Source: Bradyrhizobium sp. U87765 SZCCT0048 (GTDB taxonomy: Bacteria; Pseudomonadota; Alphaproteobacteria; Rhizobiales; Xanthobacteraceae). From it: a stretch of 64,000 bases of DNA. Shown here in pieces: positions 1 to 7,823 of this stretch. Within the stretch, counting starts at the first letter, position 1. Every line of letters starts with the position of its first letter. The notes beneath the pieces are model-generated. The model saw only the letters and a list, made by a program, of their open reading frames with translations. It searched no databases and was not told where the DNA came from. Made by a program: the position numbers and the translations under genes. Location: assembly GCF_018131225.1 (NCBI RefSeq), contig NZ_JAFCMM010000005.1:434001-498000 (forward strand), written 5' to 3'.

Positions 1-1
1 C

Positions 2-499
2 GCGGCGATCTACGCGTTTCACGTGCAACACAGCCTCGCCACCTTCGAGGAGACGCCGCCACCCGCCGCCGAGATGGCGCAGCGCCTCGCCGCCGTGCGC
101 GCGCTCGGGCTGCCCTATCTCGTCGCCGAAACCGCCGACGGCATCGCCGGCTATGCCTATGCGTCGGCCTACCGGCCGCGCGCCGCCTACCGCTTCACGG
201 TGGAGGATTCGGTCTATCTCGCCGACGGCCGCGGCGGGCAGGGGCTGGGGTCGGCGCTGCTGGCGGCGCTGATCGCGCGCTGCGAGGCGGGCCCGTGGCG
301 GCAGATGATCGCAGTGATCGGCAACAGCGGCAACGCCGCCTCGCTGGCGCTGCACCGCCGCCATGGTTTTCGCGACGTCGGGACGCTGGCCGCGGTCGGC
401 TTCAAGCTCGGCCGCTGGGTCGATACGGTGCTGATGGCGCGGGCGCTGGGCCCGGGCGATCGCGTCCTGCCGGACGCCGCCGGAGATGCACCGACGTGA
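2..499 (+). CDS. GNAT family N-acetyltransferase (5' partial), phosphinothricin acetyltransferase-like
   Basis: The reading frame is open from base 2, so the true start lies left of the window; an internal GTG at 23 is not the start because the residues before it (AAIYAFHVQHS) match the usual N-terminal strand and helix of this family. The acetyl-CoA pyrophosphate loop is visible as RGGQGLGSALL about 75 residues in, followed by the family-typical NxxSxxLHxxxGF region (NAASLALHRRHGF). Family knowledge: Pat/Bar/YncA-type enzymes transfer acetyl from acetyl-CoA to small amines in the cytoplasm. The substrate here is inferred only from resemblance. The stop overlaps the GTG start of the following MFS gene, so the two are probably co-translated. 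Confidence 0.85.
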   Translation, partial: AAIYAFHVQHSLATFEETPPPAAEMAQRLAAVRALGLPYLVAETADGIAGYAYASAYRPRAAYRFTVEDSVYLADGRGGQGLGSALLAALIARCEAGPWRQMIAVIGNSGNAASLALHRRHGFRDVGTLAAVGFKLGRWVDTVLMARALGPGDRVLPDAAGDAPT

Positions 500-1677
500 T
501 CCCGCCCGTCACCGTCGTCTGCCTTGGCCTTGCGCAGCTGATCTCGTGGGGCACGTCGTACTATCTGATCGGCGGCTTCGGCGAGGCGATCGCCGCCGAT
601 CTCGGCATGTCGCGCGATCTCGCCTATGGCGGCTTCTCGGTGGCGCTGCTGGTGATGGGGCTGTGCTCGCCGCTGGCGGGGCGCCTGATCGACCGCCATG
701 GCGGCCGCGCGGTGATGAACGCCGGTGCGCTGTTCAGCGCCGCCGGCTGCGTGATGCTGGCGCTGTGCCATGGCGTCGTCGTCTACCTCGCGGCCTGGAT
801 CTGCCTTGGCGTCGCGATGCGGCTGACGCTCTATGACGCGGCGTTCGCGGCGCTGGCGCGGCTCGGCGGCGTCGCCGCGCGGCGGGCGATGTCGCAGATC
901 ACGCTGCCAGGCGGGCTCGCCTCCACGGTGTTCTGGCCGCTCGGTCATCTCGTCGCCGACTACGCCACCTGGCGCGGCGCGGTGCTGGTCTATGCGGTGT
1001 TTGCGCTGCTGACCATTCCGCTGCATCTGTCGCTTCCTGCGGGCCGGCATGCGGCGGTCGTCGTGCCCGGCGCACCGCCGCCGTCCAAACCGCTGGCGCA
1101 GGGCGTGCGCGAGCGCCGTCTCGCCGGCGCGCTCTATGCGGCGATCGTGATGGGCACCAACGTCCTCAACGCGGCGATGTCGGCGCACATGATCGCGATC
1201 CTCGCCGGCCTTGGCCTTGCGGCGGCGACCGCGGTGTGGGTGGCGACGCTGCGCGGCATCGGCCAGTCGTCGGCACGTCTGATGGAGGTGCTGTTCGGCG
1301 CCGGGCTGCATCCGCTGGCGCTCAATCTTGTGGCCTGCGCGACGCTGCCGTTCGCCTTCGTCGCCGGGCTGTTCAGCGGCGAGGCCGGTCTCGCCGCGCT
1401 CGCCTTCGCCTTCGTCTATGGCGCCGCCAACGGCATCGTCACCATCACCCGCGGCACGCTGCCGCTCATGCTGTTCGATCCCGGCAGCTATGGCGCGCTG
1501 GTCGGCCGCCTGCTGGTGCCCGGCTTCATTGTCTCGGCCGCGGCGCCGCTCGCCTACGCCGCGGTGATCGGCCATTTCGGCGAGGCCGGCGCGCTGTGGC
1601 TGTCGGTCGCCGTCGCCGCCATCGTCGCCGCCGCCGCGGCCTGGCTGGTGGTCGCGTTTCGGCCGGCGCGGGCATGA
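496..1677 (+). CDS. MFS transporter, about 12 TM segments
   Basis: A 393-residue integral membrane protein. The start is a GTG at 496 that overlaps the TGA of the acetyltransferase (GTGA); the longer upstream frame lies inside that gene and is not hydrophobic. The first TM segment begins directly after the start (VTVVCLGLAQLISWGTSYYL). The loop between TM2 and TM3 carries a degenerate MFS signature (GRLIDRHGGR). The central loop around residue 190 is rich in Pro and Ala and separates two six-helix halves. Substrate is not recognisable. Coupling to the acetyltransferase suggests export of, or resistance to, a small amine-bearing compound, which is inference. Confidence 0.8.
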   Translation: MIPPVTVVCLGLAQLISWGTSYYLIGGFGEAIAADLGMSRDLAYGGFSVALLVMGLCSPLAGRLIDRHGGRAVMNAGALFSAAGCVMLALCHGVVVYLAAWICLGVAMRLTLYDAAFAALARLGGVAARRAMSQITLPGGLASTVFWPLGHLVADYATWRGAVLVYAVFALLTIPLHLSLPAGRHAAVVVPGAPPPSKPLAQGVRERRLAGALYAAIVMGTNVLNAAMSAHMIAILAGLGLAAATAVWVATLRGIGQSSARLMEVLFGAGLHPLALNLVACATLPFAFVAGLFSGEAGLAALAFAFVYGAANGIVTITRGTLPLMLFDPGSYGALVGRLLVPGFIVSAAAPLAYAAVIGHFGEAGALWLSVAVAAIVAAAAAWLVVAFRPARA

Positions 1678-1797
1678 CCGCGATGCGGCGACCCTGAGCG
1701 GCGACATTTGCATTGCGCCCATGCAGGCAGTTGTGGTTTCCGGTGCGGCCGATCCCTTCTAGGTTCGTGACGGTTTTCGTTGGAGACCATGTGATTC

Positions 1798-2604
1798 ATG
1801 CACTCCATTTCGTCCGGTCGCGCGCAGCTTGCGACCGAAGTCGTCGGCGGCGGCCGTGCCATCGTTTTTCTTCATGCCAATGTCTGCGACCGGCGGATGT
1901 GGCGGGACCAGTTGGACGGGATCGGCCCGGGCCACAAGGCCGTCGCCTATGACCGGCGCGGGTTCGGCGACACGCGCGCCGCGCCGGAGGATTTTTCCGC
2001 CCTCGCGGACCTCGTCGCCGTGCTGGACGCGACCGCGGATGGCCAGCCTGCCGTGCTCGTCGGCAGTTCTCTCGGCGGCCGCATTGCGCTCGATGCCGCC
2101 CTGCGGCACCCCGCGCGGGTGCGCGCCCTGGTCCTGATCGCGCCCAATGTGTCGGGGGCGCCCGATCCGGTTTATCCACCGGACGTCGCAGCCTTGATGG
2201 CGCAATCGCGGGCCATCGAGGCGTCCGGCGACCTCGACCGGGTGAACGCGATGAAGGCGCGCGTGCTGCTGGATGGTCCGCGGGCTCCCGAGGGGCGCGT
2301 CCCCGGCGCGGCGCGCGAGCTGTTCCTGGAGATGAACGGCAGGGCGCTGCGCGCGCCGCCGGTCGGCGCCGATGTCGACATCAAGCCGTTCTTCCATCGC
2401 CTCGGCGAGATCGCGGTGCCGACCCTCGTCGTCTGGGGCGATCTCGATTTTCCCCACGTCCAGCAGCGCTGCCGCGATGTCGTCGCGGCCGTGCCGGGCG
2501 CGGAGGGGCATGCCATGGCGGGCGTGGCGCATCTGCCGGGCCTGGAGCGCCCGGCGGAGATCACGGCCGTGATCGCCCGCTTCCTGGCGTCGGCAACCAA
2601 CTAG
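1798..2604 (+). CDS. alpha/beta hydrolase
   Basis: A 268-residue soluble alpha/beta hydrolase fold protein. The oxyanion strand appears as IVFLHANVCDRRMW at residues 22-35. The nucleophile elbow is GSSLGG, with Ser91 as nucleophile. The acid is probably in the WGDLDFPH segment and the catalytic His is in GVAHLPGLERP near the C terminus, the normal order and length for the family. No signal peptide is present, so it acts in the cytoplasm. An ATG start at 1798 is preceded by TGGAGA about ten bases upstream. It lies 275 bp before the Ldi-like gene in the same direction, and a functional link is possible but unproven. The ester or C-C bond substrate is unknown. Confidence 0.85.
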   Translation: MHSISSGRAQLATEVVGGGRAIVFLHANVCDRRMWRDQLDGIGPGHKAVAYDRRGFGDTRAAPEDFSALADLVAVLDATADGQPAVLVGSSLGGRIALDAALRHPARVRALVLIAPNVSGAPDPVYPPDVAALMAQSRAIEASGDLDRVNAMKARVLLDGPRAPEGRVPGAARELFLEMNGRALRAPPVGADVDIKPFFHRLGEIAVPTLVVWGDLDFPHVQQRCRDVVAAVPGAEGHAMAGVAHLPGLERPAEITAVIARFLASATN

Positions 2605-2879
2605 GCGCGACGCGACAGGCTGGCGATGGGCTATGGCTGCCGGTCGCGCGATCGTCCAGGCAACGATGCCGCCATCGAATCCGCCGTCGCTGGTGATGGC
2701 CTCGCACTCGTCACGCGCGGATCCCGCGAGCGATTGGCCGGCGCCGAGATCGTCCCGCGTGGCGCTCGGCGCCGGTCGCGCGGCTCCCTCGCCGAAGCAC
2801 GCCGCGCGACCGCGAGGCCATGGGCAAGACCGTGGCGACAATGTAGGATTCGGCCAAAAGATCGGACCGGGAGGAATTC

Positions 2880-4442
2880 ATGAACGCCCCCTATGCGATG
2901 GAGGGGCTGGACCGGCTGCAGCTCGGCCATATCCGGCATTTCGACAACCTCTCGCGTCAGTTGCCCAATCAATGGCAGCTGATGAAAGGCAAGGGCTACG
3001 GGCAGGAGGATTTCGGCGGCTTCCGCTTTCAGCTCGCCTACATGGCCTATGCCCTGGCGCTGACCCACCGGCATCGGCTGCCGGCGGCTCCGGGGCTGTT
3101 CAAGCCGATCTTCGAGCGGTTGATCGACAAGATCCTGCTGCCGGAGGTGTGGATGTACTGGCGCGACGTCAGTCGCGGCGGCAGCATTTTCAACGCCCAT
3201 CTGTCCGGCGACTATCAGGAGGAATGGAATCCGGTCGGCCGCGACAACATCATGTACAGCGCCTACGTCCAGTCGATGGCGCTGTTGTATCACTACCTCT
3301 TCGGCGACGATCGCTACGCACAATCCGGCGCGCTGACGTTCCGGTTCTGGTCCTATTTCTGGGGCGGCGAGGCGAAGAGTTTTGCGTACGACGAGAATTC
3401 GCTCAACGACCACATCTACTGGCAGATGGTGCAGTCCGGCTATCTCGGCGTTGCCTGCGAGCCGAACTGCATCTTCCAGATCTGCAATCAGCCGGCGATT
3501 CTCGGCTTCCGCATGCACGATCTGATCCATGGCGGATCGATTGCCGCGGAGGTGACGCGGAGCTACGAGCAGGCCTGGAAGGATTTCGGCCGCATCGGCG
3601 ACAACGGGCACTATCACGTCATGCTGGCCCGGGACACCAGGGCGGTGCGCCAGAACATCGGCAAGGCCCCGTGGGTCGATGCATGGACGGGTGCGCTCCT
3701 CAACATGTGGAACCGTGATTTCGTCCACGCGCATTATCCCCGGCAGATCCGCGACCTCCTGAAGGCGGGCGCCGACGGCGCGCTGTCGATCAACGTGCCG
3801 GCGCGCCCTGAAGTCATGGGACAGCGCATCGTCACGGACGATTGCGATTTCGGCTGGGTCACCGCATGGGCGTCGGAAATGGGCGATGACGAAACGCTGC
3901 GCGGCCTGCTGGCGCACGCCGACCGCTACATGGCCCCGGCCTGGCTCGACGGCGGCTTGTATTACCCGCGCAACGATGGGGTCGAGAATGCGGACGGCAT
4001 CCGGACGCTGGTCGAGCCGATGTCCGGCAACGTGCTCTTGGGATACGCGCGGCTCAATATTCCGGATGGGCTATGGCATCTGTACAACGAGCCCTGGGGG
4101 ACGACGCATTTCGAGGAGCCGGCCATCGTCGCCATCGGGGCGGACATCGATCTCAGCCGCGCGGTCTTCGATCCGGCGCGCGGCAGGCTCGACTTCGCCA
4201 TCGAGCGGCGGACGGATGTCGCTGGCGACGGCACGGTGCGGATCGCAAGGCTGCTGGGGCGCGGTCCGTGGGCGCTGAGCTGTGACGGAGCGAACATCGC
4301 GCAGGGTTCGGCAGCCGATGTGCAGATCGCGGGGGCGGTTGGCGTGGAGATCGAGGGCGATGACGTCCTCATTCACTGCCCGGAGGGCTTTGCCCATTCC
4401 TGCGTGATGACGTCCGCGGCCGCGGAGGCGCACCTCCGATGA
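2880..4442 (+). CDS. linalool dehydratase/isomerase-like protein (Ldi family)
   Basis: A 520-residue protein resembling the linalool dehydratase-isomerase fold. As recalled for the family, two catalytic cysteines lie nine residues apart in a CEPxxxxxxC context; here Cys193 and Cys202 fall in VACEPNCIFQICNQ, with an extra Cys197 between. Upstream segments (QLAYMAYALALTHRHRLPAAPG at about 51-72, and HLYNEPWG near 395) match conserved family segments in character. The first 350 residues look like an alpha/alpha barrel; the last 100 or so form a beta-rich tail. There is no signal peptide, unlike the periplasmic Castellaniella enzyme, so it is probably cytoplasmic. A strong GGAGG lies 7 bases before the ATG. 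The stop overlaps the start of the SCO1-like gene. Substrate is unknown; a terpene alcohol is only a guess. Confidence 0.72.
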   Translation: MNAPYAMEGLDRLQLGHIRHFDNLSRQLPNQWQLMKGKGYGQEDFGGFRFQLAYMAYALALTHRHRLPAAPGLFKPIFERLIDKILLPEVWMYWRDVSRGGSIFNAHLSGDYQEEWNPVGRDNIMYSAYVQSMALLYHYLFGDDRYAQSGALTFRFWSYFWGGEAKSFAYDENSLNDHIYWQMVQSGYLGVACEPNCIFQICNQPAILGFRMHDLIHGGSIAAEVTRSYEQAWKDFGRIGDNGHYHVMLARDTRAVRQNIGKAPWVDAWTGALLNMWNRDFVHAHYPRQIRDLLKAGADGALSINVPARPEVMGQRIVTDDCDFGWVTAWASEMGDDETLRGLLAHADRYMAPAWLDGGLYYPRNDGVENADGIRTLVEPMSGNVLLGYARLNIPDGLWHLYNEPWGTTHFEEPAIVAIGADIDLSRAVFDPARGRLDFAIERRTDVAGDGTVRIARLLGRGPWALSCDGANIAQGSAADVQIAGAVGVEIEGDDVLIHCPEGFAHSCVMTSAAAEAHLR

Positions 4443-4987
4443 CACGCGTCGCGAACATGCCGCCGCCGGCGATCGGCGGCGCGTTCTCCCTGACCGATCA
4501 TGATGGCCGCAGCGTTTCCAATGAAACGTATCGCGGCCGGCATGTGCTGATCTTCTTCGGCTTCACCCATTGCCGCGTGGTGTGTCCGCGCGCGCTCGCC
4601 AGGCTGTCCGCGGCACTGGATCGGCTCGGGCCGCTCGCCGACCGGATCCAGCCGCTTTATATCACCGTCGATCCGGAGCGCGACGCGCCGCATGTCATGC
4701 GCGCGTTCTTGCGATCATACCCCCGCTTTACCGGCCTGACCGGATCCCGTGCGCAGATCGATCAGGCCAAAACGGCCTTTCGTGTCTTTGCGGAGAGGGT
4801 GGATGATCCCGCCGGCGACGGATATGCGGTTCCGCACACCGCGATCGCCTATGTGTTGGACGGTGGCGGCGCATTTCGCTCCCACTTGACCGATGCGCTT
4901 TCGGCGGAAGAGATTGCGGTCCGTCTCGCGCAGCTTCTGGACGCTGACGGTGTGTCCCCGGGGGACGGCCCGATCAATCCCGCCTGA
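4439..4987 (+). CDS. SCO1/SenC-like thioredoxin-fold protein without membrane anchor
   Basis: A 182-residue protein of the SCO1/SenC/PrrC family. The metal/thiol motif CxxxC is Cys45-Cys49 in FGFTHCRVVCP, and the conserved His is His133 in VPHTAIAYVLD. The usual proline after the first Cys (CPxxC) is replaced by Arg. The frame starts directly at the thioredoxin core, with no N-terminal TM helix or signal peptide, so this copy is predicted to be cytoplasmic, whereas typical SCO proteins face the periplasm and deliver copper to cytochrome oxidase. The ATG overlaps the TGA of the Ldi-like gene (ATGA), indicating translational coupling. No cytochrome oxidase gene is nearby. A redox-partner role for the Ldi-like cysteines is an inference. 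Confidence 0.8.
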   Translation: MTRVANMPPPAIGGAFSLTDHDGRSVSNETYRGRHVLIFFGFTHCRVVCPRALARLSAALDRLGPLADRIQPLYITVDPERDAPHVMRAFLRSYPRFTGLTGSRAQIDQAKTAFRVFAERVDDPAGDGYAVPHTAIAYVLDGGGAFRSHLTDALSAEEIAVRLAQLLDADGVSPGDGPINPA

Positions 4988-5159
4988 CGCGGCCATGTCC
5001 GTCCGCCACCTCCCGGAGGCCGCAGGATGGCCACGAGAAATTTCGACACAATTGTGGTGTCGTCCTGGCGCGATGTGCCGGTGGCCAGATCCGCTCGCCA
5101 TCGGGCTGCGCTGGCGTTGTCGCGTCCTGGAAGGTATAGTTTTTGAGCACTGGTCGGTC

Positions 5160-5795
5160 ATGCGCATGTTCAGTTCCTCACGTTCCTCAGCTCTCGCCAT
5201 CGCTCTTGCGGCGCTCTTCCTCGGCGGCACGGCGGCCCATGCCCAGACCGCGCCGCTGCGCTACTGGATTCCCGGCTGGCCGATCGGCTTCAGCGGGCTG
5301 ATGCCGTCGGACAAGGGCGCCAACACCTACGGCAATTTCCCGAGCTTCGATTTCGGCAGCGCCGGCGGCGGGCTGTCCTACAGCCGGGTGAATTTCCCGA
5401 CCGGCTTCTTCGCCGCCAGCGAGCGCGCGTCCTTGGGCTGGACCACCAGCGGCGCCGACCGCGGGCTGCTGCTCGGGCCGTTCAGCTCGTTCACCCACGA
5501 CGCCGCCCTGGTCGGCTATGACCTGCAGGCCGAGCGCGGCGTGCCGCTGCAGTTCTATGCCGGCGTCAGCACGAGCCGGTTCCAGACCGGCGCGGGCGGC
5601 CCGTTCGCCGCCCTCGACCCGATGTCGGGCACGCTGCCGGTCTATACCGCGCGCGCCGGCGTCGCCTATCAACCGATGCCGAACCTCAATCTCTCGGTCG
5701 AGGTCGGCTACACCCAGCAGGGCGCGATCGAGAGCGACGGCAGCGCGCTGTCGGTGCTCGGCATGTCGCCGTCGGCGTTCGGCCCGCGGCGCTGA
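5160..5795 (+). CDS. secreted/outer-membrane beta-rich hypothetical protein
   Basis: A 211-residue protein starting with a clear Sec signal peptide (MRMFSSSRSSALAIALAALF, cleavage probably after AHA in TAAHAQT). The mature part is rich in Gly, Ser, Phe and Tyr and ends with alternating-hydrophobicity strands such as LNLSVEVGYTQQG, suggesting a small outer-membrane beta-barrel. The start is ATG 5160 or ATG 5166; neither has a strong ribosome binding site. The frame is open much further upstream, but that part runs through the SCO1 gene and lacks coding character. No specific family is recognised. It ends 32 bp from the convergent aqpS gene. Confidence 0.65.
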   Translation: MRMFSSSRSSALAIALAALFLGGTAAHAQTAPLRYWIPGWPIGFSGLMPSDKGANTYGNFPSFDFGSAGGGLSYSRVNFPTGFFAASERASLGWTTSGADRGLLLGPFSSFTHDAALVGYDLQAERGVPLQFYAGVSTSRFQTGAGGPFAALDPMSGTLPVYTARAGVAYQPMPNLNLSVEVGYTQQGAIESDGSALSVLGMSPSAFGPRR

Positions 5796-5827
5796 AACGT
5801 GGCCTGTGGCGAGGCCGCAGCAGCTTT

Positions 5828-6499
5828 TCATCCTGCCCTGGGCGCGCGCGTCCACAGCCAGTTCGACAGCGCAAGCGCCAGCGCCGCGCCGACAAGCTGG
5901 GCGGCGACGAACGCCGGCACGGCATGGGGAGCAATTCCGGCAAACGTATCGGACAACGATCGCGCGAGCGTGACCGCGGGATTGGCGAAGGATGTCGATG
6001 CGGTGAACCAGTATGCGGCGGTGATGTAGAGGCCGACGGCATACGGCACGGCTGACGGCGTGCGGGCCGCGACGCCGCGGATCGTCAGCATCAGGCCGAA
6101 TGTTGCGACGGCTTCGGCAAGCCACTGTCCGGTCCCGGCGCGTTCCGTCCGGGACAGTTGCCAGATCGGAAGGTCGAACATGAGATGCGCCACCCAGACG
6201 CCGACAATGGCGCCTGCAAGCTGGGCGAGGACATAGATGGCCGTATCCGGCCGGCTCATCTCGCCGCGAACGGCGGATGCCAGCGTGACCGCTGGATTGA
6301 AATGGCCGCCGGAAACCGGCCCGAACAGCAGGATCAGGACAGGGAGGATCGCGCCGGTCGGCAGCGTATTGCACAACAGCGCCAGTGCGATGTTTCCGCC
6401 GGCCAGCTTCTGGGCCATGATTCCCGAGCCGACCACGGTGGCGAGCAGGAATGCCGTTCCCAGAAACTCGGCAAAGCCGCGTTTGGCGCGCTCGCCCAT
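5828..6499 (-). CDS. aqpS: aquaglyceroporin of the arsenic operon
   Basis: A 223-residue MIP-family channel with six TM segments. Both half-helix signatures are present: FNPAVTLA after TM2 and FANPAVTLAR after TM5. The start ATG at 6499 overlaps the arsC stop (TGATG), so a longer open frame reaching to 6880 is rejected. Known role: in alphaproteobacterial ars operons AqpS replaces ArsB and lets arsenite formed by ArsC leave the cell down its gradient. It is the last gene of the arsR-arsI-arsC-aqpS set, which supports the call. It sits in the inner membrane. Confidence 0.9.
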   Translation of the reverse strand: MGERAKRGFAEFLGTAFLLATVVGSGIMAQKLAGGNIALALLCNTLPTGAILPVLILLFGPVSGGHFNPAVTLASAVRGEMSRPDTAIYVLAQLAGAIVGVWVAHLMFDLPIWQLSRTERAGTGQWLAEAVATFGLMLTIRGVAARTPSAVPYAVGLYITAAYWFTASTSFANPAVTLARSLSDTFAGIAPHAVPAFVAAQLVGAALALALSNWLWTRAPRAG

Positions 6500-6912
6500 C
6501 AGCCGTTGCGCCCCAAGGAGACACGTTCGCCGTCTTCCTTGACGAACTCCCCCTGCTGCTCCGGCAGGAGCTGGAGGACGAGCTCCGAAGGACGGCAGAG
6601 CTTGACGCCCAGGGGCGTCACCACGATCGGCCGGTTGATCAGGATCGGGTGCGCCATCATGGCGTCGACAAGCTTCTCGTCGGGCAATGCCGGATCGTCG
6701 AGTCCGAGTTCGGCGTAGGGCGTTGCTTTTTCCCGGAGAAGCTCCCGCACCGATATGCCCATGCGCGCGATGAGCTGCAGCAGCAGCGCGCGCGCGGGCG
6801 GTGTCTTCAGGTATTCGATGACATGCGGCTCCAGACCGGCATTTCGGATCATTGCCAGTGTGTTGCGCGACGTGCCGCACTCGGGATTGTGATAGATGAC
6901 GACGTCTGTCAT
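6499..6912 (-). CDS. arsC: arsenate reductase, glutaredoxin-coupled type
   Basis: A 137-residue ArsC of the R773 type. The catalytic cysteine is Cys12 in YHNPECGTSRN, the same position as in the plasmid R773 enzyme. The arginine-bearing segment HPILINRPIVVTPLGVKLCRPSE corresponds to the oxyanion-binding arginines. Known reaction: arsenate to arsenite using glutaredoxin and glutathione in the cytoplasm. It overlaps aqpS by one base and lies 10 bases after the arsI reading frame, so it is part of the ars transcription unit controlled by ArsR. Confidence 0.93.
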   Translation of the reverse strand: MTDVVIYHNPECGTSRNTLAMIRNAGLEPHVIEYLKTPPARALLLQLIARMGISVRELLREKATPYAELGLDDPALPDEKLVDAMMAHPILINRPIVVTPLGVKLCRPSELVLQLLPEQQGEFVKEDGERVSLGRNG

Positions 6913-6922
6913 CGCGGTCGCC

Positions 6923-7447
6923 TCAGCAGCAGGCCGAGGATGGTTTCGGCTCTGGACGCGGCGCGCAGCAGGCCGATCGCTCGTCATCGGCGGAAGGCTT
7001 GTCATCGGCAAAAGGCTTGTCATGGGCAGAAGGCCTGTCATGGGCAAGGCGCGCCTGGTTCTCACCGCTCCCGTCGCCATAGACAGTGCTTTCGCCGACG
7101 GTATGGAAGGTTTCCCAGGCGATGCCGGCCGGGTCATCGATCCATGATTTTTCCGATCTGGCGTAGCAGCATGTCGTCTGCCCCTGTTCGAGCACCGTGC
7201 CGCCGGCGCTGCGCAGACGGGCATAGATGTCGTGCAGTTCGTCGCTGCTTTCCGCCTGAATGCCGAGATGGTCGAGGCCGGGCGTCCGCCCGCGTGTCGA
7301 GATCGCAAAGTTCACGCGCGGGTCCTAGAGCATCCACTTCGCATAGTCGGATTTGATGACGGCGGGCTCGGCGGCAAACAGCGCCGAATAGAACCCGATC
7401 GATCTGGGAATATCGTCGACGGAAACATGGACGTGCAGGCGCTTCAT
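6923..7447 (-). pseudogene. arsI: ArsI-like C-As lyase (glyoxalase family) interrupted by in-frame amber codon
   Basis: Read from ATG 7447, the frame gives 40 residues (MKRLHVHVSVDD to YAKWML), then TAG at 7325-7327, then continues in the same frame for 133 codons. Across the stop the sequence reads YAKWML-stop-DPRVNFAIS, where relatives have an Asp codon, so one codon changed. Reading through, the ArsI features are complete: metal-ligand His5, His60 (GLDHLG) and Glu112 (WETF), and the vicinal Cys93-Cys94 (TTCCYA) that bind trivalent organoarsenicals. The C terminus carries short repeats of the type P(S/F)A(D/H)DK and ends in Cys pairs (ACCAP, SACC). A GTG at 7315 could restart a fragment lacking His5. 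It is either a real nonsense mutation or a base-call error. Confidence 0.8.
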
Positions 7448-7458
7448 GGCGGGTCCTC

Positions 7459-7803
7459 TCAGGCTGTGACGCTGGCGCGCTTGCGCGCCGGTTTGCAGGT
7501 CGGGGCGGGAGCGCATGGCGCTCCACCGCAACAGTTCTCGGTCAGAAAGCCGAGCAGTGCGTTCATGGTCTCGAATTGCGCCGTATAGATTTTCGAGCGG
7601 CCATCGCGCCTGACGGTCGCGAGGCCGGCAAGGCGCAGCCGGTCGAAATGAAACGTCAGCGTATTGGGAGGCAGATCCAGCGCCTGCGCGATCGCACCTG
7701 CCGTCATGCCTCCGGGGCCCGCCTGCACAAGCAGGCGAAAGACATCGAGGCGATTGTCCTGGGCAAGAGCGGCCAGCGCCGCGACCGCATCTGTCTTTTC
7801 CAT
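7459..7803 (-). CDS. arsR: ArsR-family arsenic-responsive repressor with C-terminal cysteines
   Basis: A 114-residue winged-helix protein of the ArsR/SmtB family. The recognition helix region is PPNTLTFHFDRLRLAGLATVRRDGRSKIYTA at about 45-75. The As(III) site is not in the DNA-binding helix but at the C terminus: Cys91, Cys92 and Cys97 (ENCCGGAPC) with an extra Cys103, like the Acidithiobacillus ArsR type. It is the first gene of the minus-strand ars operon, 11 bases before arsI. A near-palindrome sits immediately upstream of its ATG, so autorepression relieved by arsenite or organoarsenical is expected. Confidence 0.93.
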   Translation of the reverse strand: MEKTDAVAALAALAQDNRLDVFRLLVQAGPGGMTAGAIAQALDLPPNTLTFHFDRLRLAGLATVRRDGRSKIYTAQFETMNALLGFLTENCCGGAPCAPAPTCKPARKRASVTA

Positions 7804-7823
7804 ATTTCAACGATTATCGAAAT
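7804..7823 (-). promoter_or_regulatory. candidate ArsR operator
   Basis: A 20-bp imperfect palindrome, ATTTCAACGATTATCGAAAT, abuts the arsR start codon. The outer five base pairs are perfectly symmetric and the centre is mostly symmetric. Position, size and the AT-rich TTGAAAT...ATTTCGAT character fit ArsR/SmtB operators, so bound repressor would block initiation of the ars operon. The assignment is from pattern and position only. Confidence 0.6.

Noticed and set aside
214..1722. A 502-codon open frame on the minus strand opposite the MFS gene
   Set aside because: Arg/His-rich translation without motifs; it is the antisense shadow expected in GC-rich DNA. The plus-strand MFS protein has clear TM segments.
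2631..3917. A 428-codon minus-strand frame opposite the Ldi-like gene
   Set aside because: No family features and it overlaps a well-supported gene with a strong ribosome binding site.
7325..7327. UAG in arsI as a pyrrolysine or recoding codon
   Set aside because: Homologues carry Asp here, the position is not catalytic and no pyrrolysine genes are in view; a point mutation or sequencing error is simpler.
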